This document shows positions 20,872-31,660 of a stretch of 64,000 nt of DNA, piece by piece. Source of the DNA: Platanthera guangdongensis (taxonomy: Eukaryota > Streptophyta > Magnoliopsida > Asparagales > Orchidaceae); contig CM077147.1 of assembly GCA_039583875.1 (NCBI GenBank), forward strand, positions 112,216,440 to 112,280,439. Direction: 5' to 3'. The notes under the pieces were generated by a model that was not told the origin of the DNA, searched no databases, and saw only the letters and a list, made by a program, of their open reading frames with translations. How positions within the stretch are numbered: position 1 is the stretch's first letter; each line of letters opens with the position of its first letter. The translations under genes were made by a program, and so were the position numbers.

Positions 20872-22783
20872 TGCATTTCATGCATGCGCATTAACATGAT
20901 TTGAATGGAAATGACAAAATGAAAAAAAGATGTTGAAACTGATAAAAGATTTTAGATTTGAAATTTAAAAATACAAGATAAGATGATATAAGAATACACG
21001 ATATGAGAACTTCATAAAATTACTGACATGGAAAATGGATTAAGAATGCGCGGTTCAACAAAATATGATAGATCGTAAAGTGATAAGAAAAGATAAAAGA
21101 TGCTTAAAATTCTGCATATGAAAATGTTAAGGATCAGATTGAATCCTATGATGTAGGGGTTCCCAACTGATGGATTTCCCAGTAGGGGGTTAGCCTACAT
21201 TTTTCCCTTAAGGGATGGGACCCATTTTTGTTGTATGCCTTAACATTTTTTGAGATATGTAATTAAATTAACGCTTGAATAATATGTTTGAAATAATTGA
21301 CTTTGAATGAGAGAAATGATGGAATGATTGAACTCATCGTTAAATGAGATAAATTTGAGAATTTGACATCAAGTAAATGGAAGAATAGATTGAATACCAT
21401 AATTTGAAAAAGAACAAAATGATGCAAATATTAGATTTTTGTTGATTACTTCTGATATTGTATTTTTTTATATACTGCATTGTGAACCTGAAAATGTATA
21501 TATATCACTATTGAAATCTCATTGTTGCATGTACAATAGTTAAAGAAGCATGTTCGCCACTTAGTCATATTTTTATGACTAAGTTCGTCATCATTTTGTT
21601 TAGGTAACTGAAGTGATCCTGAGTGCGCAAAGAAAATCCATGTGGACCAATGAAGATTGACAAGATATGAGTTATGTTTTTATGATGTGTTTTATTTTAT
21701 ACTCACTCACTATACTTCTTCCTGTGCCAAATAACTTGAAAGTAACTTACATATATCATCCATGTGGGGTCTTAATTTGGGGCCTCACAAAGTGGTATCA
21801 GAGCCAGGTTTCGATCATAGTACCTGTGGGTTATGGGCCCACCACATTTCCGCTGCATTTCTTACAAAAATGCATTTCATGCCTGTGTATTCACATGATT
21901 TGAATGAAAATGGTAAAATGAGAAAATATGTTAAAACTGATAAAAGATTTTCAATTTGAAATATAAAAATACAAGATAAGATAATATAAGAATACATGAT
22001 ATGAGAACTTCAAAAAATTGCTGACATGGAAAATGGATTAAGAATGCGCGGTTGAACGAAATATGATAGATCGTAATGTGATAGAAAAAGATAAAAGATG
22101 CTTAAAATTTTGAATAAGGAAATGCTAAGGATCAGATTGAATCTTATGATGTAGGGGTTCCCTACTGATAGATTTTTCAAGTAGGGGGTTTGCCAACATT
22201 TTGCCCTTAAGGGGTGGGGCCCATTTTTGTTGCATGTCTTAACATTTCTTAAGATATGTAGTTAAAATAATGCTTGAACGATATCTTTGAAATAATTGGT
22301 TCTGAAAGAGAGGAATGATGGAATAATTGAACTCATCATTAAATGAGATAAATTTGAGAATTTGACATCAAGTAAATGGAAGAATAGATTGAATAACATA
22401 ATTTGAAAAAGAACAGAATGTTGCAAATATTAGATTTTTGTTGATTACTTCAGATATTGTATTTTTTATACTGCATTGTGAACCTAAAAATGTATGCATA
22501 TCGCTATTGAAATCTCTTTATTGCATGTACAACAGTTAAAAAGACATTCCTCACTTAGTCATATTTTTATGACTAAGTCCGTCATCATTTTGTTTATGTA
22601 ACTGAAGTGATCCTGAGGGCGCAAAAAACATTTATGTTGACTAATGAAGATCGACAATGTATGAGTTAAGTTTTTATGATGTATTTTATTTTGTACTCAC
22701 TCTCTATACTTCTTCCTGAGGCGAATAACTTGAAAATAGCTTAGATACAACATTCATGTGGGGTCTCGATTTGGGGCCTCACA
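20872..22783 (+). mobile_element. LTR element with almost no internal domain
   Basis: Two direct repeats of about 918 bp (20872-21789) and 913 bp (21871-22783) begin TGCATTTCATGC and end GGGGCCTCACA. Between them are only 81 bp. They start AAGTGGTATCAGAGCC, a perfect initiator-Met-tRNA primer site directly after the first repeat. No coding sequence is present. This is the layout of a TRIM- or LARD-like non-autonomous LTR retrotransposon, though the LTRs are long for a TRIM. The 5 bp on the two flanks do not match, so target duplication is not proven, and homology extends about 9 bp left of the assumed start. Confidence 0.72.
21793..21805 (+). promoter_or_regulatory. Primer binding site of the coding-less LTR element
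   Basis: TGGTATCAGAGCC, complementary to the initiator Met tRNA 3' end, three bases after the first LTR. The second LTR is not followed by it, which separates LTR structure from a simple tandem duplication. Confidence 0.82.
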
Positions 22784-22863
22784 AAAATTGTCCCCGAATT
22801 GATTAGGAATCTATTAACTATGAGATCATCATTTTTCATTTCTTTTCTCTACAATGTGGTTAC

Positions 22864-23043
22864 TGTTGAAAGAGCTCAAAAACTTGTATGTATTGCTTGT
22901 GTGTCTAAATACAATGAGAGAATACAAATATATAGGAAGAAGAAGAGAGAAGAAAATCATACAAGATGTGGGACTAAAGGAGGAGAGAAGATAAAACAAT
23001 AAATGGGTCCAATAATGGGCCCTTTACATGGGCTATTTTAACA
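22864..23043 (-). repeat. 3' LTR of copia A
   Basis: 180 bp, ends TGTTGAAAG...TTTTAACA on the plus strand. Preceded by the target duplication GTTAC. Confidence 0.93.
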
Positions 23044-23049
23044 CTCCCC

Positions 23050-24532
23050 TGCAAGCTGGAGCGTAAAAATCGTATGCGCCAATCTTGGACAAGCATTGAT
23101 AGAAGAGTGTCTTGCAAAGAGCCTTCGTGAAGACATCCGCAACTTGTTCCGATCCTGGGACATGCTTTAGGTCAAGCTTCTTCATTTGAACCTTTTTCCC
23201 GGATGAAGTGACAATCGACCTCAATATGCTTCGTTCTTTCGTGAAAGACCGGGTTCTTTGCGATGTGTATGGCGGCTTGACTGTCACAGAGGAGAAGAGC
23301 CGGTGATGGTAATTTTACACCCAGATCAGTAAGGAGACCCACAAGCAATGTCAATTCTGATATAACAGATATCATTGCCCGGTACTCTGCCTCGGCTGAA
23401 GATCGAGCAACGACCGCTTGTTTCTTACTTCGCCAAGTAACAAGATGTCCTCCAAGGTAAGTGCAAAAACCACTCGTAGATCGCCGATCATCAAGAGAGC
23501 CAGCGTAATCAGCATCTGAATATGTCACCAATGTTAGAGCAGAAGAGGAGGTCCTGTAGACAAGTCCCTGACCAGGAGCGGTTTTCAGATACCTGAGAAT
23601 TCGTTCCACTGCTTGAAGATGAGATTTTCGAGGAGAGTGCATGTATCTGCTGACAAGACCAACAACAAAGGAAATATCCGGTCTGGTAACCGTGAGATAT
23701 ATCAGTTTTCCAACAAGACGTCGATAATATTCAGGATTCTGGAGAAGGAGATCGGAGTCAGATGCATGGGCACACAGTTTGTGGTTCACATCCATAGGAG
23801 TATCACTTGGCTTGCAGCCGGACTGACCCGCATCATGAAGAAGGTCAAGACAATATTTCTGTTGAGAGAGAGTGAGCCCATCCGGCCTTCTGGCAATCTC
23901 AAGGCCCAAAAAATAGCGAAGGGGTCCCAAATCCTTTGTCTGGAAAACTGAGTTTAGATGGACTTTGACTGCCTGTATCCCTTGAGAGTCATGTCCAGTA
24001 ATGATAATATCGTCGACGTATACTAACAGAATAACCATTCCTGTTGGTTGGTGACGAGTAAAGAGCGAGAAGTCGGTCGAGCTCCGAGTGAAGCAAATCT
24101 CATGGAGGTGCTGAATTTTTCAAACCATGCCCGTGGAGATTGTTTGAGACCATATAGAGCCTTTTTAAGATGGCAGACCTGAGACTGCCCCGTGGTCTCA
24201 AACCCGGGTGGTTGCTGCATGTAAACAGTTTCCTGGAGATCCCCATTCAAGAAAGCATTCTTGATATCCAGCTGAAAGAGAGGCCACCGGCGATGGACAG
24301 CAACAGAGATGAGGACACGAACACTATTAAGCTTCGCTACCGGAGAGAACGTTTCCTCATAATCTAGCCCCTCATGTTGAGTGAACCCTCTAGCCACAAG
24401 ACGGGCCTTTAGACGGTCAATTGTCCCATCGACAGCATGTTTGATGACAAAGACCCACTTGCACCCAACTGGTTTCTGGCCTGGGGGAAGGGAAACAACA
24501 GACCATGTCTGGTTAGACCAGAGAGCAGACAT
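23050..24532 (-). pseudogene. Copia A reverse transcriptase and RNase H
   Basis: The reverse transcriptase begins near 24532 (NQTWSVVSLP, CKWVFVIKH, LDYEETFSPVAKL, QLDIKNAFLNGDL). The active-site motif YVDDIIITG is at the start of the 24038-23172 frame. RNase H follows with DADYAGSLDDRRSTSGFC, SSAEAEYRAM and KHIEVDCHFIRE. It ends with a tail that includes VADVFTKAL. A frameshift near 24035 separates the two halves and another lies near 23180. The catalytic motifs are intact but the enzyme could not be made as one chain. Confidence 0.92.
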
Positions 24533-24535
24533 TTC

Positions 24536-26203
24536 TTACTCCATGGTTGCTCGCCATCCTGGATGTTGAAGCGCCTCCTGCACAGAATTAGGAATAGCAA
24601 CCGAAGAGAGAGAAGTAGCCAAAGTGTGTAAATGGGGAGAGAGGCGATGAAGAGAGATGTAGTTTGCCAGCGGATGAGCAGTGGAGGGCGATACCTGATC
24701 ATTCAGACGCGAAGTATCCGTGGTAGAGACCGACGACAGAGGGGCAACAGAAGTGGTAGAGCGACGAGTGTAGACACGGATAACTGGTGGTTTGGAGGGA
24801 ACGACAAGCGGTGTAGAGGGAATGACAATCGGAGGAGTAGTTGCGGGAATGACCGGGCGTGGGATGGATGGAGGAGGAGGTGTGGGTGGGAGATGATCAG
24901 GTAAGGGAGCAGAAAAGAATGGTTGATCTTCGCGGAAAGTGACATCAGCAGAAACGGAGATCTTGCGTGTAGCAGGAGAATAACATACATACCCCTTTTG
25001 GGTGCAAGAATAACCAACAAAGATATGTTTGGCCGCTCGGGGATCCAACTTATCCGAGGAAGCCCCCAAACGGTGGACATAGCAGAGGCTACCAAATATA
25101 CGAGGTGTGAGAGGAAAGGCCGTAGCGGAGGGAAAGAGTATGCTGAACGGAGTAGCATAGTTGAGAATAAAGGAAGGGAGACGGTTAATGAGAAAACAGG
25201 CGGTCGAGACCGCAAAGTTCCAATATGGTTTAGGGACATGCATTTGAAGCATGAGGGAACGGGCAACATCGAGTAAGTGGCGATTCTTGCGTTCGACAAC
25301 ACCGTTTTGTTGCGGCGTGTAAGCGCAGGAAGTTTGATGTAGAATCCCGAACTCAGAACATAAAGCAGTAAATTCGTGACTAGTGTACTCACGAGCATTG
25401 TCAGTTCGTAGTACTTTGATGGTCATGTGGAATTGCGTACGGGTTTCGAGGACAAATGCCCGAAAGACACGAGGAAGCTCAGAGCGATCACGAAGTAAGT
25501 ATAGCCAGATAGTGCGAGAGTGATCATCAATAAACGTGATAAAATACCGGAAACCGGAAATACTAGAAATTTTAAATGGTCCCCAAATATCCGAATGGAC
25601 TAAATCAAAAGGAGCAGCGCTCCGAGTACAATGTGAAGAAAAAGATGAACGAGTCTGCTTGTCGAGGATGCATGAGTCACACTGAAAGGGGGTAAAAGAG
25701 ACATCCGGGAGAGCCCGCTGGAGGACCGGTAGAGGAGCATGCCCAAGTCGACAATGCCAAGCAGTGGAAGAAATGGATGAGAGGATGGTGGGAGAGTCGT
25801 CGAGAAGGTAGAGCTCATTCCGCAGCCGGCTTTTACCAATGGTAGTCTGCGTCCGCTGATCCTGTATAACAAAAGAAGAGGACGTGAATATAACAGAACA
25901 ATCCAGATCAGTAATAAGCCGTCCAACAGAAAGTAAATTGAACGGGGAACTCGGGACGTGAAGAGCCGAGCGAAGGGAGATGAAGGAGGTGAGAGGAAGA
26001 TCTGCCGAGCCGGAGACGGGAACAGTGGCTCCATTGGCCACAGTAATAGACTGTGGATAAGGGGAATTCAGGTACTGGGCAGGTTGATGTGGAGTAATGT
26101 GATGAGTAGCGCCAGAGTCCACAATCCAGCCCAAGCCGGTGGAGAGACAAGCGGTACCTGTGTTAGAGACGGAGGCAATGGAGGCAGATGGTGGGTGGAG
26201 CAA
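24536..26203 (-). pseudogene. Copia A protease and integrase
   Basis: A long open frame of 555 codons. The protease motif WIVDSGATHHIT is near residue 30, the GAG-pre-integrase segment near 145-200 (WHCRLGHAPLPVL, CDSCILDKQ) and the integrase core at about 205-350. The DDE residues are visible in HSDIWGPF, LRTDNAREY and GVVERKNRHLLD. A Pro-rich linker follows. A single stop codon at 24533-24535 separates it from the reverse transcriptase, and upstream it is out of frame with part of gag. Confidence 0.92.
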
Positions 26204-27152
26204 TCCCTGGAGATGCTGGAGCTGAAGACGGACACTTTCAAGATCAGGAGGACCAGCGTCGGTAGCAACAGAAGCCGTCGGACGAGGAGGATAGCCAACT
26301 TTCTTGTAGCAGGTTGCCTCGAGATGACCATCTTTCCCGCAGAAGGAACACTTCGGCCGACCCCGGCCGCGAGATCCCGAACGACCCCCCCCCCCCCCCC
26401 CCCCGAGTAGAAGGAGGAGGAGGGGATGGTAGAAGCGGAGGTGCCTGCTGAAGAAGGGTCGGAGGAGCCGTAGTATCTGGAGGAGGTGATACTCGGAGAA
26501 TCATGGAGCACACATCAGAAAAAGATGGTGTGGTAGAGGAAGCCAGGACCTGAGCACGAATGCTCTGAAGGTGAGGGGGAAGACGGTCCATAATGATGGC
26601 AGTACAGGTGGCTTCCTTCTAAGCGCGCTGAGCAAGAGCATCATTGGTAAACGGCTGATGTTGGATCCATGTTTCAGCAAGAGTCTTCGCACGAGCAACA
26701 AAGGAGGACATATCTGAAGCCCCTCCAGCGTCAAGAGCAAAGAGGTCAGTGAGGATGTCGTAGAGATGCTGGAGGCTGTCCCGTCCAGAATATAAGGAAT
26801 GTAGCTCAGTCCACATATCTTTGGCAGTCTCATGATACATAGCCATTTGATATGATTCACCATCTAAAGAATTCAAGATCTAGGTCTGAACTCGACCATC
26901 ATTGCGGAGCCAGTCATCGGTAGGAGGGATGGGAGGAGCCTGAGTAAGGTGAGGGAGAAGGCCTTTGGCCTAAAGAACTCGTCTAACGGAATGTACCCAA
27001 GGAACGAAGTTCTTCTTTCCAGAAAGAGAGATGGTAGTGATGCGCAGCTCATCACGGATTTCTGTAGGGTAAATCGGGCGGTCAGTCGGACAAGCCAGGC
27101 AGTCAGCAGGAGGGCTGGCCGTCGAGCCAGAGGAGTTACCGGAAGAGCCCAT
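26204..27152 (-). pseudogene. Copia A gag with in-frame breaks
   Basis: The likely start is ATG at 27152 (MGSSGNSSGS). The domain order is SGKKNFVPWVHSVRRVL, SLDGESYQMAMYHETAKDMW and LDAGGASDMSSFVARAKTLAE, then a Gly/Pro-rich region and the knuckle CSFCGKDGHLEATCYKKVGY. Stops near 26970, 26875 and 26620 and a run of about 17 C at 26387-26403 break the frame. It would have packaged the RNA. Confidence 0.85.
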
Positions 27153-27439
27153 AAGGGCAGACCGCAGAGGCCGACAGCTGAGGACGCTGCGAGAAGGGAA
27201 GAAGGCCGCTGCAAGAAGAGAGCAAGACCGCGGCGAGAAGAGGATAAACCGCCCGAAAGAATGACTAAGGAAGAACAAGACCAGAGTGCGGATAGGAAGC
27301 AGTCCGCACGGTCAAGCCGGACAACAGCGAGTAGTCAGTTCGCGACCAAAGGGCAGAAACAAAAGAGAGACCGCCCCGGTCTAGGTGAATCCAGCAGCGG
27401 TCAGAGAGCAGCCCGCAGGAGAGAACCCGCAGCGGGTTG

Positions 27440-27680
27440 ACAGAGATCGCGGTAAGAGGGGAGAGGCCGCGAGGAGGAACTCGAGCGGCTAGGGAGAGAG
27501 GCCGCAAGTTGGAACCCGAGCGGCTAAGGGAGAGAGGCCGCGAGGAGGAACTCGAGCGGCTAGAGAAGAGAGGTCGCGAATAGGAACTCGAGCGGCTAGG
27601 GAAGAGAGGCCGCGAGTAGGAACTCGAGCGGTAAGGGGAGCGAGGCCGCGAGTAGAAACTCGAGCGGCTAGGGGAGACTG
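27440..27680 (-). repeat. Tandem repeats of about 39 bp in the copia A leader
   Basis: Six imperfect copies with the core GGAACTCGAGCGGCTAGG then GAGAGGCCGCGAG lie in the untranslated leader between primer site and gag. Leader repeats of this kind are an unusual decoration of a short-LTR copia. Confidence 0.75.
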
Positions 27681-28040
27681 CTGCCTTGTAGTGGACAGAA
27701 GGCAAATACGCAGCGGACAGAAGGCGAAGCCGCAGCGGACAGAAGGTGAAGCCGCGAGAGGAGATGGCAGCAGACAGAAGAGGAGAGCCCGCAGCGGTCA
27801 GAAGAGGTGTGGGCTCCACGAAGCAGAGAGAGGGTGGCTATAAGAAGCCTGAAGAGGGTGGAACCACGGAGAGGGAGAGGAGAAGCGGATGCAGAGTTGC
27901 AAACCGCAGATCCAGGGGCGGACAGGAGACCGGGGCGGATAGGCTACCAGTCCGCAGGAGACAAGGCCGCAGGTAGGAGAAAAAAGGGAAACCGGGCGGG
28001 CTGGGCGGTTACAAAAAGGGGAAACCGCAGGTGACGTATT

Positions 28041-28053
28041 GGCTCTGATAACA
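28041..28053 (-). promoter_or_regulatory. Primer binding site of copia A
   Basis: TGTTATCAGAGCC directly follows the 5' LTR on the minus strand and differs by one base from the initiator-Met-tRNA site TGGTATCAGAGC. Confidence 0.85.
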
Positions 28054-28233
28054 TGTTGAAAGAGCTCAAAAGCTGGTATGTATTGCTTGTGTGTCTAAAT
28101 ACAAGGAGAGAATACAAATATATAGGAAGAAGAAGAGAAGAAAATCCTATACAAGATGTGGGGGTAAAGGAGGAGAGAAGATAAAACAATAAATGGGCCC
28201 AATAATGGGCCCTTTACATGGGCTATTTTAACA
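28054..28233 (-). repeat. 5' LTR of copia A
   Basis: 180 bp, same ends as 22864-23043. Followed on the plus strand by the target duplication GTTAC. Confidence 0.93.
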
Positions 28234-28238
28234 GTTAC

Positions 28239-29398
28239 GAAATTTAACCACCAGTCCTTCCATTCAAAAAGGATCATTAGAGGGGAGCAAGAAAGCACGG
28301 ATGCAGTAGCAGTATGCTTATAGTGGAAGCACCGACGCACTGGTGTTCTAAGATGATTAATTAATCATTGCATTCAGGCGCCTTTTGACGGAAAAGTGTT
28401 CTATGAGCATTTTTCAAGTTGCGTACCCAACGAATGCCATTTTGCTCATATTTTGACTGCATCCAGGCTCACATGGCGATGGTGGTGGGAGAAGTCACTC
28501 CAAACAGAATCTTAGTCTATACGAGAATCTTGGGTTAGAGGAGTGCGGCTTATGTACTTCAAGCAACAACTTTGAGAAGCTTGGTTTTCGCATGTACATA
28601 GGAAAATGAGTAATTCAGTTTTAAAGAACGGAGACAATAAAATCGTGGTCTCTGGTTAATTGTCCCTATAATTCTATTAGGTAATGAGCAATTATTTCTC
28701 TGGGTCAACCAAAAGAGTCTCTATTCTCTCATTGAGAGAATTTGAGGGGAAAAGTTTTATATACTAAGCTAGATAAATAATTTTAGGTCATGATAAAGCA
28801 TTATTCCCATTTGAATGTGCCTCCTGTGGGCCCTTTTCAATGGTTCTGATGTTGGGACTGTAAGAAGAATCATAAAAATCATGTTTTTGACTAAATTTAA
28901 GGACCACACTAGAGAAGATATCTGGTGTCAAAAATCAATACATCCTAAGAAATGAGATGACATTTAGGATTATTTTCTCTAAAAAATACTTTTAAGGCTA
29001 GAGCACTAAAATTGTAAAGATCAGTACTAACTAGAAACATTCTCATAAAGGAATAATTACAAAAAACCACCCCACTACTTTGAATAATTACACGGGCCTA
29101 TCCCTCTAACTTTGAAAAATATCAAAACAACCCCTCTAAATTAACATATTTAACATTTAGAAGGGAGGTTCCTATAATCCTGGATGCAGGGATACTTACA
29201 ACGGCCTTAGCCATATCGTATCTGAAACATTTCGGAGTCAGGAAACTCTCAAAAATCTATCCCCAAAATTTTTAGAAATTTTTCCCTTTAGTTTTAGATT
29301 AAAAAATATCACATACTCACAGATACTTTCATACACTACAGAATACGCCTAAGTATGCTCGAAATTCGAAAATGCCCAAAAATTATGTTTTGTGAAGG
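28239..29398. other. Intronic stretch, no gene seen
   Basis: AT-rich single-copy-looking DNA between copia A and the LINE tail. CCAAACAGAATC followed by TTA at about 28503-28517 resembles a Tourist-type MITE end without a visible partner. Confidence 0.45.
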
Positions 29399-29412
29399 TG
29401 ACATGGAGAAAG

Positions 29413-29716
29413 ACAACAACAACAACAACACTCAAGCCTTTATCCCACTATAGTGGGGTCGGCTATATGGATGCTTTGTCGCCATTGTGCCCTATCTTTT
29501 GTCATAATCTCACTATGCCTAAGTACAACATGTCTTTCCTTATAGTTTCATTCCAAGTCTTTATTGGTCTACCCCTCCCTCGTTTAACATGCCTAGTGAT
29601 TAGACTCTCACAATGTCAAACAGGTGCCTCTAATGGTCTCCTGTGTACGTGTCCAAGCCATCTTAGACGAGCTTCTCTCATCTTCTCTACAATTAGTGCT
29701 ACTCCTGTCTCATCCC
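29413..29716 (-). mobile_element. 5'-truncated RTE-type LINE with 14-bp target duplication
   Basis: The element reads on the minus strand and ends in TTG repeats (ACAACAACAACAAC on plus). The tail GGGGTCGGCTATATGG is preceded by coding remnants for the C-terminus of the LINE polyprotein. TGACATGGAGAAAG flanks it on both sides (29399-29412 and 29717-29730), a perfect 14-bp duplication typical of target-primed insertion. Only the last 304 bp inserted. It lies about 400 bp from an exon of the host gene. Confidence 0.88.
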
Positions 29717-29730
29717 TGACATGGAGAAAG

Positions 29731-30141
29731 TCAGAAAGACACGCAAAAGAAAAAAAGTTTAATGATAAATGGTGAGGTTCAATTTATTACATATTTTTAT
29801 CAATGATTCCAATTTATGATATGATATATTTTTGTGACACATAGACCTCATCTTCATTTAATATATGATATGTGAGATATAATAATAATAAATGAAGAAG
29901 ATGTTGAATGTCACACATATCATCATAAAATTTGTACTTATATTTAAATCATTCAAATTTTCAAAAATGCATCCCGTATCTTAGATTTTTTGAAAATAAC
30001 ATTTCATGTATCTATATCATATCATATATCCCATCTCTGTGCAACATAGACTAATTATGCAAAGTTGGAAGGGAGATCCCTGTAAATGACTCATAAAAAC
30101 CTAAAAACACTTGAAGAATAAACATGAAATGAAGAACTTAC
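29731..30141. other. Intron end region near exon 30142-30812
   Basis: No separate element seen. The six bases next to the exon (minus strand, 30141-30136) are the donor GTAAGT. Confidence 0.6.
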
Positions 30142-30812
30142 TGCAACCGTATCGTGGACGAATTGGTAAAAGCATTCTTCTTTATCAGAGACCTCCATTC
30201 AGAGTTGCTACCAAAACTCCTGAATGAGCGTTGAACAAGAGAATCGCAGATGGAGAGAACAAGACAAAGACTCTCAGGAGCATTTACTAGAATACTCAGC
30301 TTTGGCCGACCAGTATGATCCATAAACTTTGTGCTTATCCCAAAATGAATGACGAGATCCCGGCAACAAATCCACAGAGGTACATTGAGGTGAAGAATAT
30401 GCATCTTTTTTACGGTCGGGCTGAGATTTGTATGTGTTACAGTGATGCAATTCAAAAGAACATCATCAGGCTCCAGAAACCCGGAGCAAGAGCTCAAATT
30501 CCTGATGGCATCGGGCGAGTTTGAAGCGGAATTTCTTTTCACAGAGGCGGCGGAATATAACTGGGAAGAGTCTATTCTCATTTGTTCAATTTGTGTCAGT
30601 AAATAAGCTGCATCGTCTTTCAAACGTGGATGATTGTATTGGCCGAGATCATGGCTAAACTCTCCGGCATTGTTATCAAAACAAGATGAACCTTGCAGAT
30701 TGTCAACAAGATTAGGTACTGCAGGGATGTCACTCTGATTATTGCAGTTTACTGTTGTAGAATTTCCGGTTAGGAAACTTTTAACAGGAGATGCAGTTGA
30801 GACATTTGATTC
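30142..30812 (-). CDS. NEN-like exonuclease, large internal exon
   Basis: 671 bases open in one frame (223 codons plus CA). The acceptor TTCTGGCAG precedes it and the donor GTAAGT follows. It starts in phase 0 with ESNVSTAS, continuing the LFL end of exon 57208-57145, as in NEN proteins where LFLESS is contiguous. The first half is a Ser/Asn-rich linker. The second half carries the conserved region: FLEPDDVLLNCI, LCLVLSICDSLVQ, HFGISTKFMDHTGRPKLS and WRSLIKK. In the family this C-terminal part has no established catalytic role. The reading frame is clean, so the gene is probably active despite introns of 26.3 and 20.8 kb on its sides. Confidence 0.9.
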
Positions 30813-31350
30813 CTGCCAGAACTTTAAACTCAGTGTGTAGAAATATGAACAAGTGATTACTAGCTATTATGCAATTCAATGCTGCAATAGGAATTTGAAC
30901 AGGATATGTGGCTTCCATCTAGGTTATTTGAGTCTAACCGAGACTTGCACGATAAGGATTAAGGTTTAACCATATTAGATAGCATAGGTTTTTATTGGAC
31001 TAAGCATAAGCTCGGGTTTCGACCAAACCCATAAATTGAGCTCGGGTCAATAATGTGCTTCGGATTTGGACAGGTTTCTGTTAAACCATAGTTTAGTGGT
31101 TATGGGCTTGTTATACATAGTTTGAGGAGTGAATTATTTGATAATGACAATGTAAATTTCAACTCATTAAATGGTTGAATTTTGTGACAGTCTAAAGGTG
31201 TAGTGTATAACATGGTGATGTTTGATTTAAGTGCCGCTTGCATCGTGATTAATGTGCTTAGTAATTAGTGTATACTCTATACTTAGCTATGTGTATGAGT
31301 GTGGGGTGGTCCCTAGGTCTGCTTGACATGATGCTTTAGTTATAACTTAG
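30813..31350. other. Intronic stretch, no gene seen
   Basis: No coding signal. The right part may belong to the LTR ending at 31660; its start could not be placed. Confidence 0.4.
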
Positions 31351-31660
31351 GCTCGAGTGTCAAGTTGGGCTTAAGAGTGTGCCCAGGTTGTCGCATTGTT
31401 AAGGCCAGAATCACAATTATAGGAATCCAAATTGTGATACAAACCGGAGTCGCTTCGGTGTGGTCTACCATCGGAAGGGGTCATGGAATAAGGAGACTGA
31501 ACCAACCGGTTCAGTCTCTCCCTCTACTTAATCAAACCGGGCGGGCCCAGCTAGTTCGGCGGCTGGGTATATGGGGGAAATTGCGGCATCCCCCTAGGGC
31601 ATCGAAGATTTCGCACAAGTATTCTCTTCTTTTTCTTGTAGGAGTAACTGTAGCTTAACA
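31351..31660 (+). repeat. Probable LTR end of chromovirus-like gypsy
   Basis: The sequence ends GTAGCTTAACA at 31660. A degenerate primer site (TAGTATAAGAG, compare TGGTATCAGAG) follows at 31663, then a leader and gag. The LTR start was not found, so the left limit is arbitrary. Confidence 0.4.

Larger units (their letters stand above)
22864..28233 (-). mobile_element. Full-length Ty1/copia element (copia A), 5370 bp
   Basis: Two 180-bp LTRs (22864-23043 and 28054-28233) run TGTTAAAATAGCCC to CTTTCAACA on the minus strand. A 5-bp target duplication GTTAC flanks the element (22859-22863 and 28234-28238). A primer site follows the 5' LTR, and a purine tract (GCAGGGGAG) precedes the 3' LTR. Gag and pol lie in the expected order: gag, protease, integrase, reverse transcriptase, RNase H. 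The two LTRs differ at roughly 8-10 of 180 positions by eye. Stops and frameshifts make it defective. It sits in the same direction as the host gene. Confidence 0.95.
9372..30141 (-). other. Intron of the NEN-like gene, about 20.8 kb
   Basis: Donor GTAAGT (30141-30136) and acceptor TGCAG (ending 9372) on the minus strand bound this interval, and the flanking exons join in frame. It contains, in plus-strand order, a broken copia with its LTR, a gag-only Tat-type gypsy, a coding-less LTR element, a full-length copia and a LINE tail. All lie between splice sites and leave the exons untouched. Confidence 0.85.

Noticed and set aside
22859..28238. Reading the copia A leader ORFs (27265-28034) as genes
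   Set aside because: They lie between primer site and gag, consist of Arg/Ser/Gly-rich repeats, and show no conserved domain.
30315..30524. Plus-strand ORF over the large NEN exon
   Set aside because: Shadow of the minus-strand exon, which has splice signals and family similarity.
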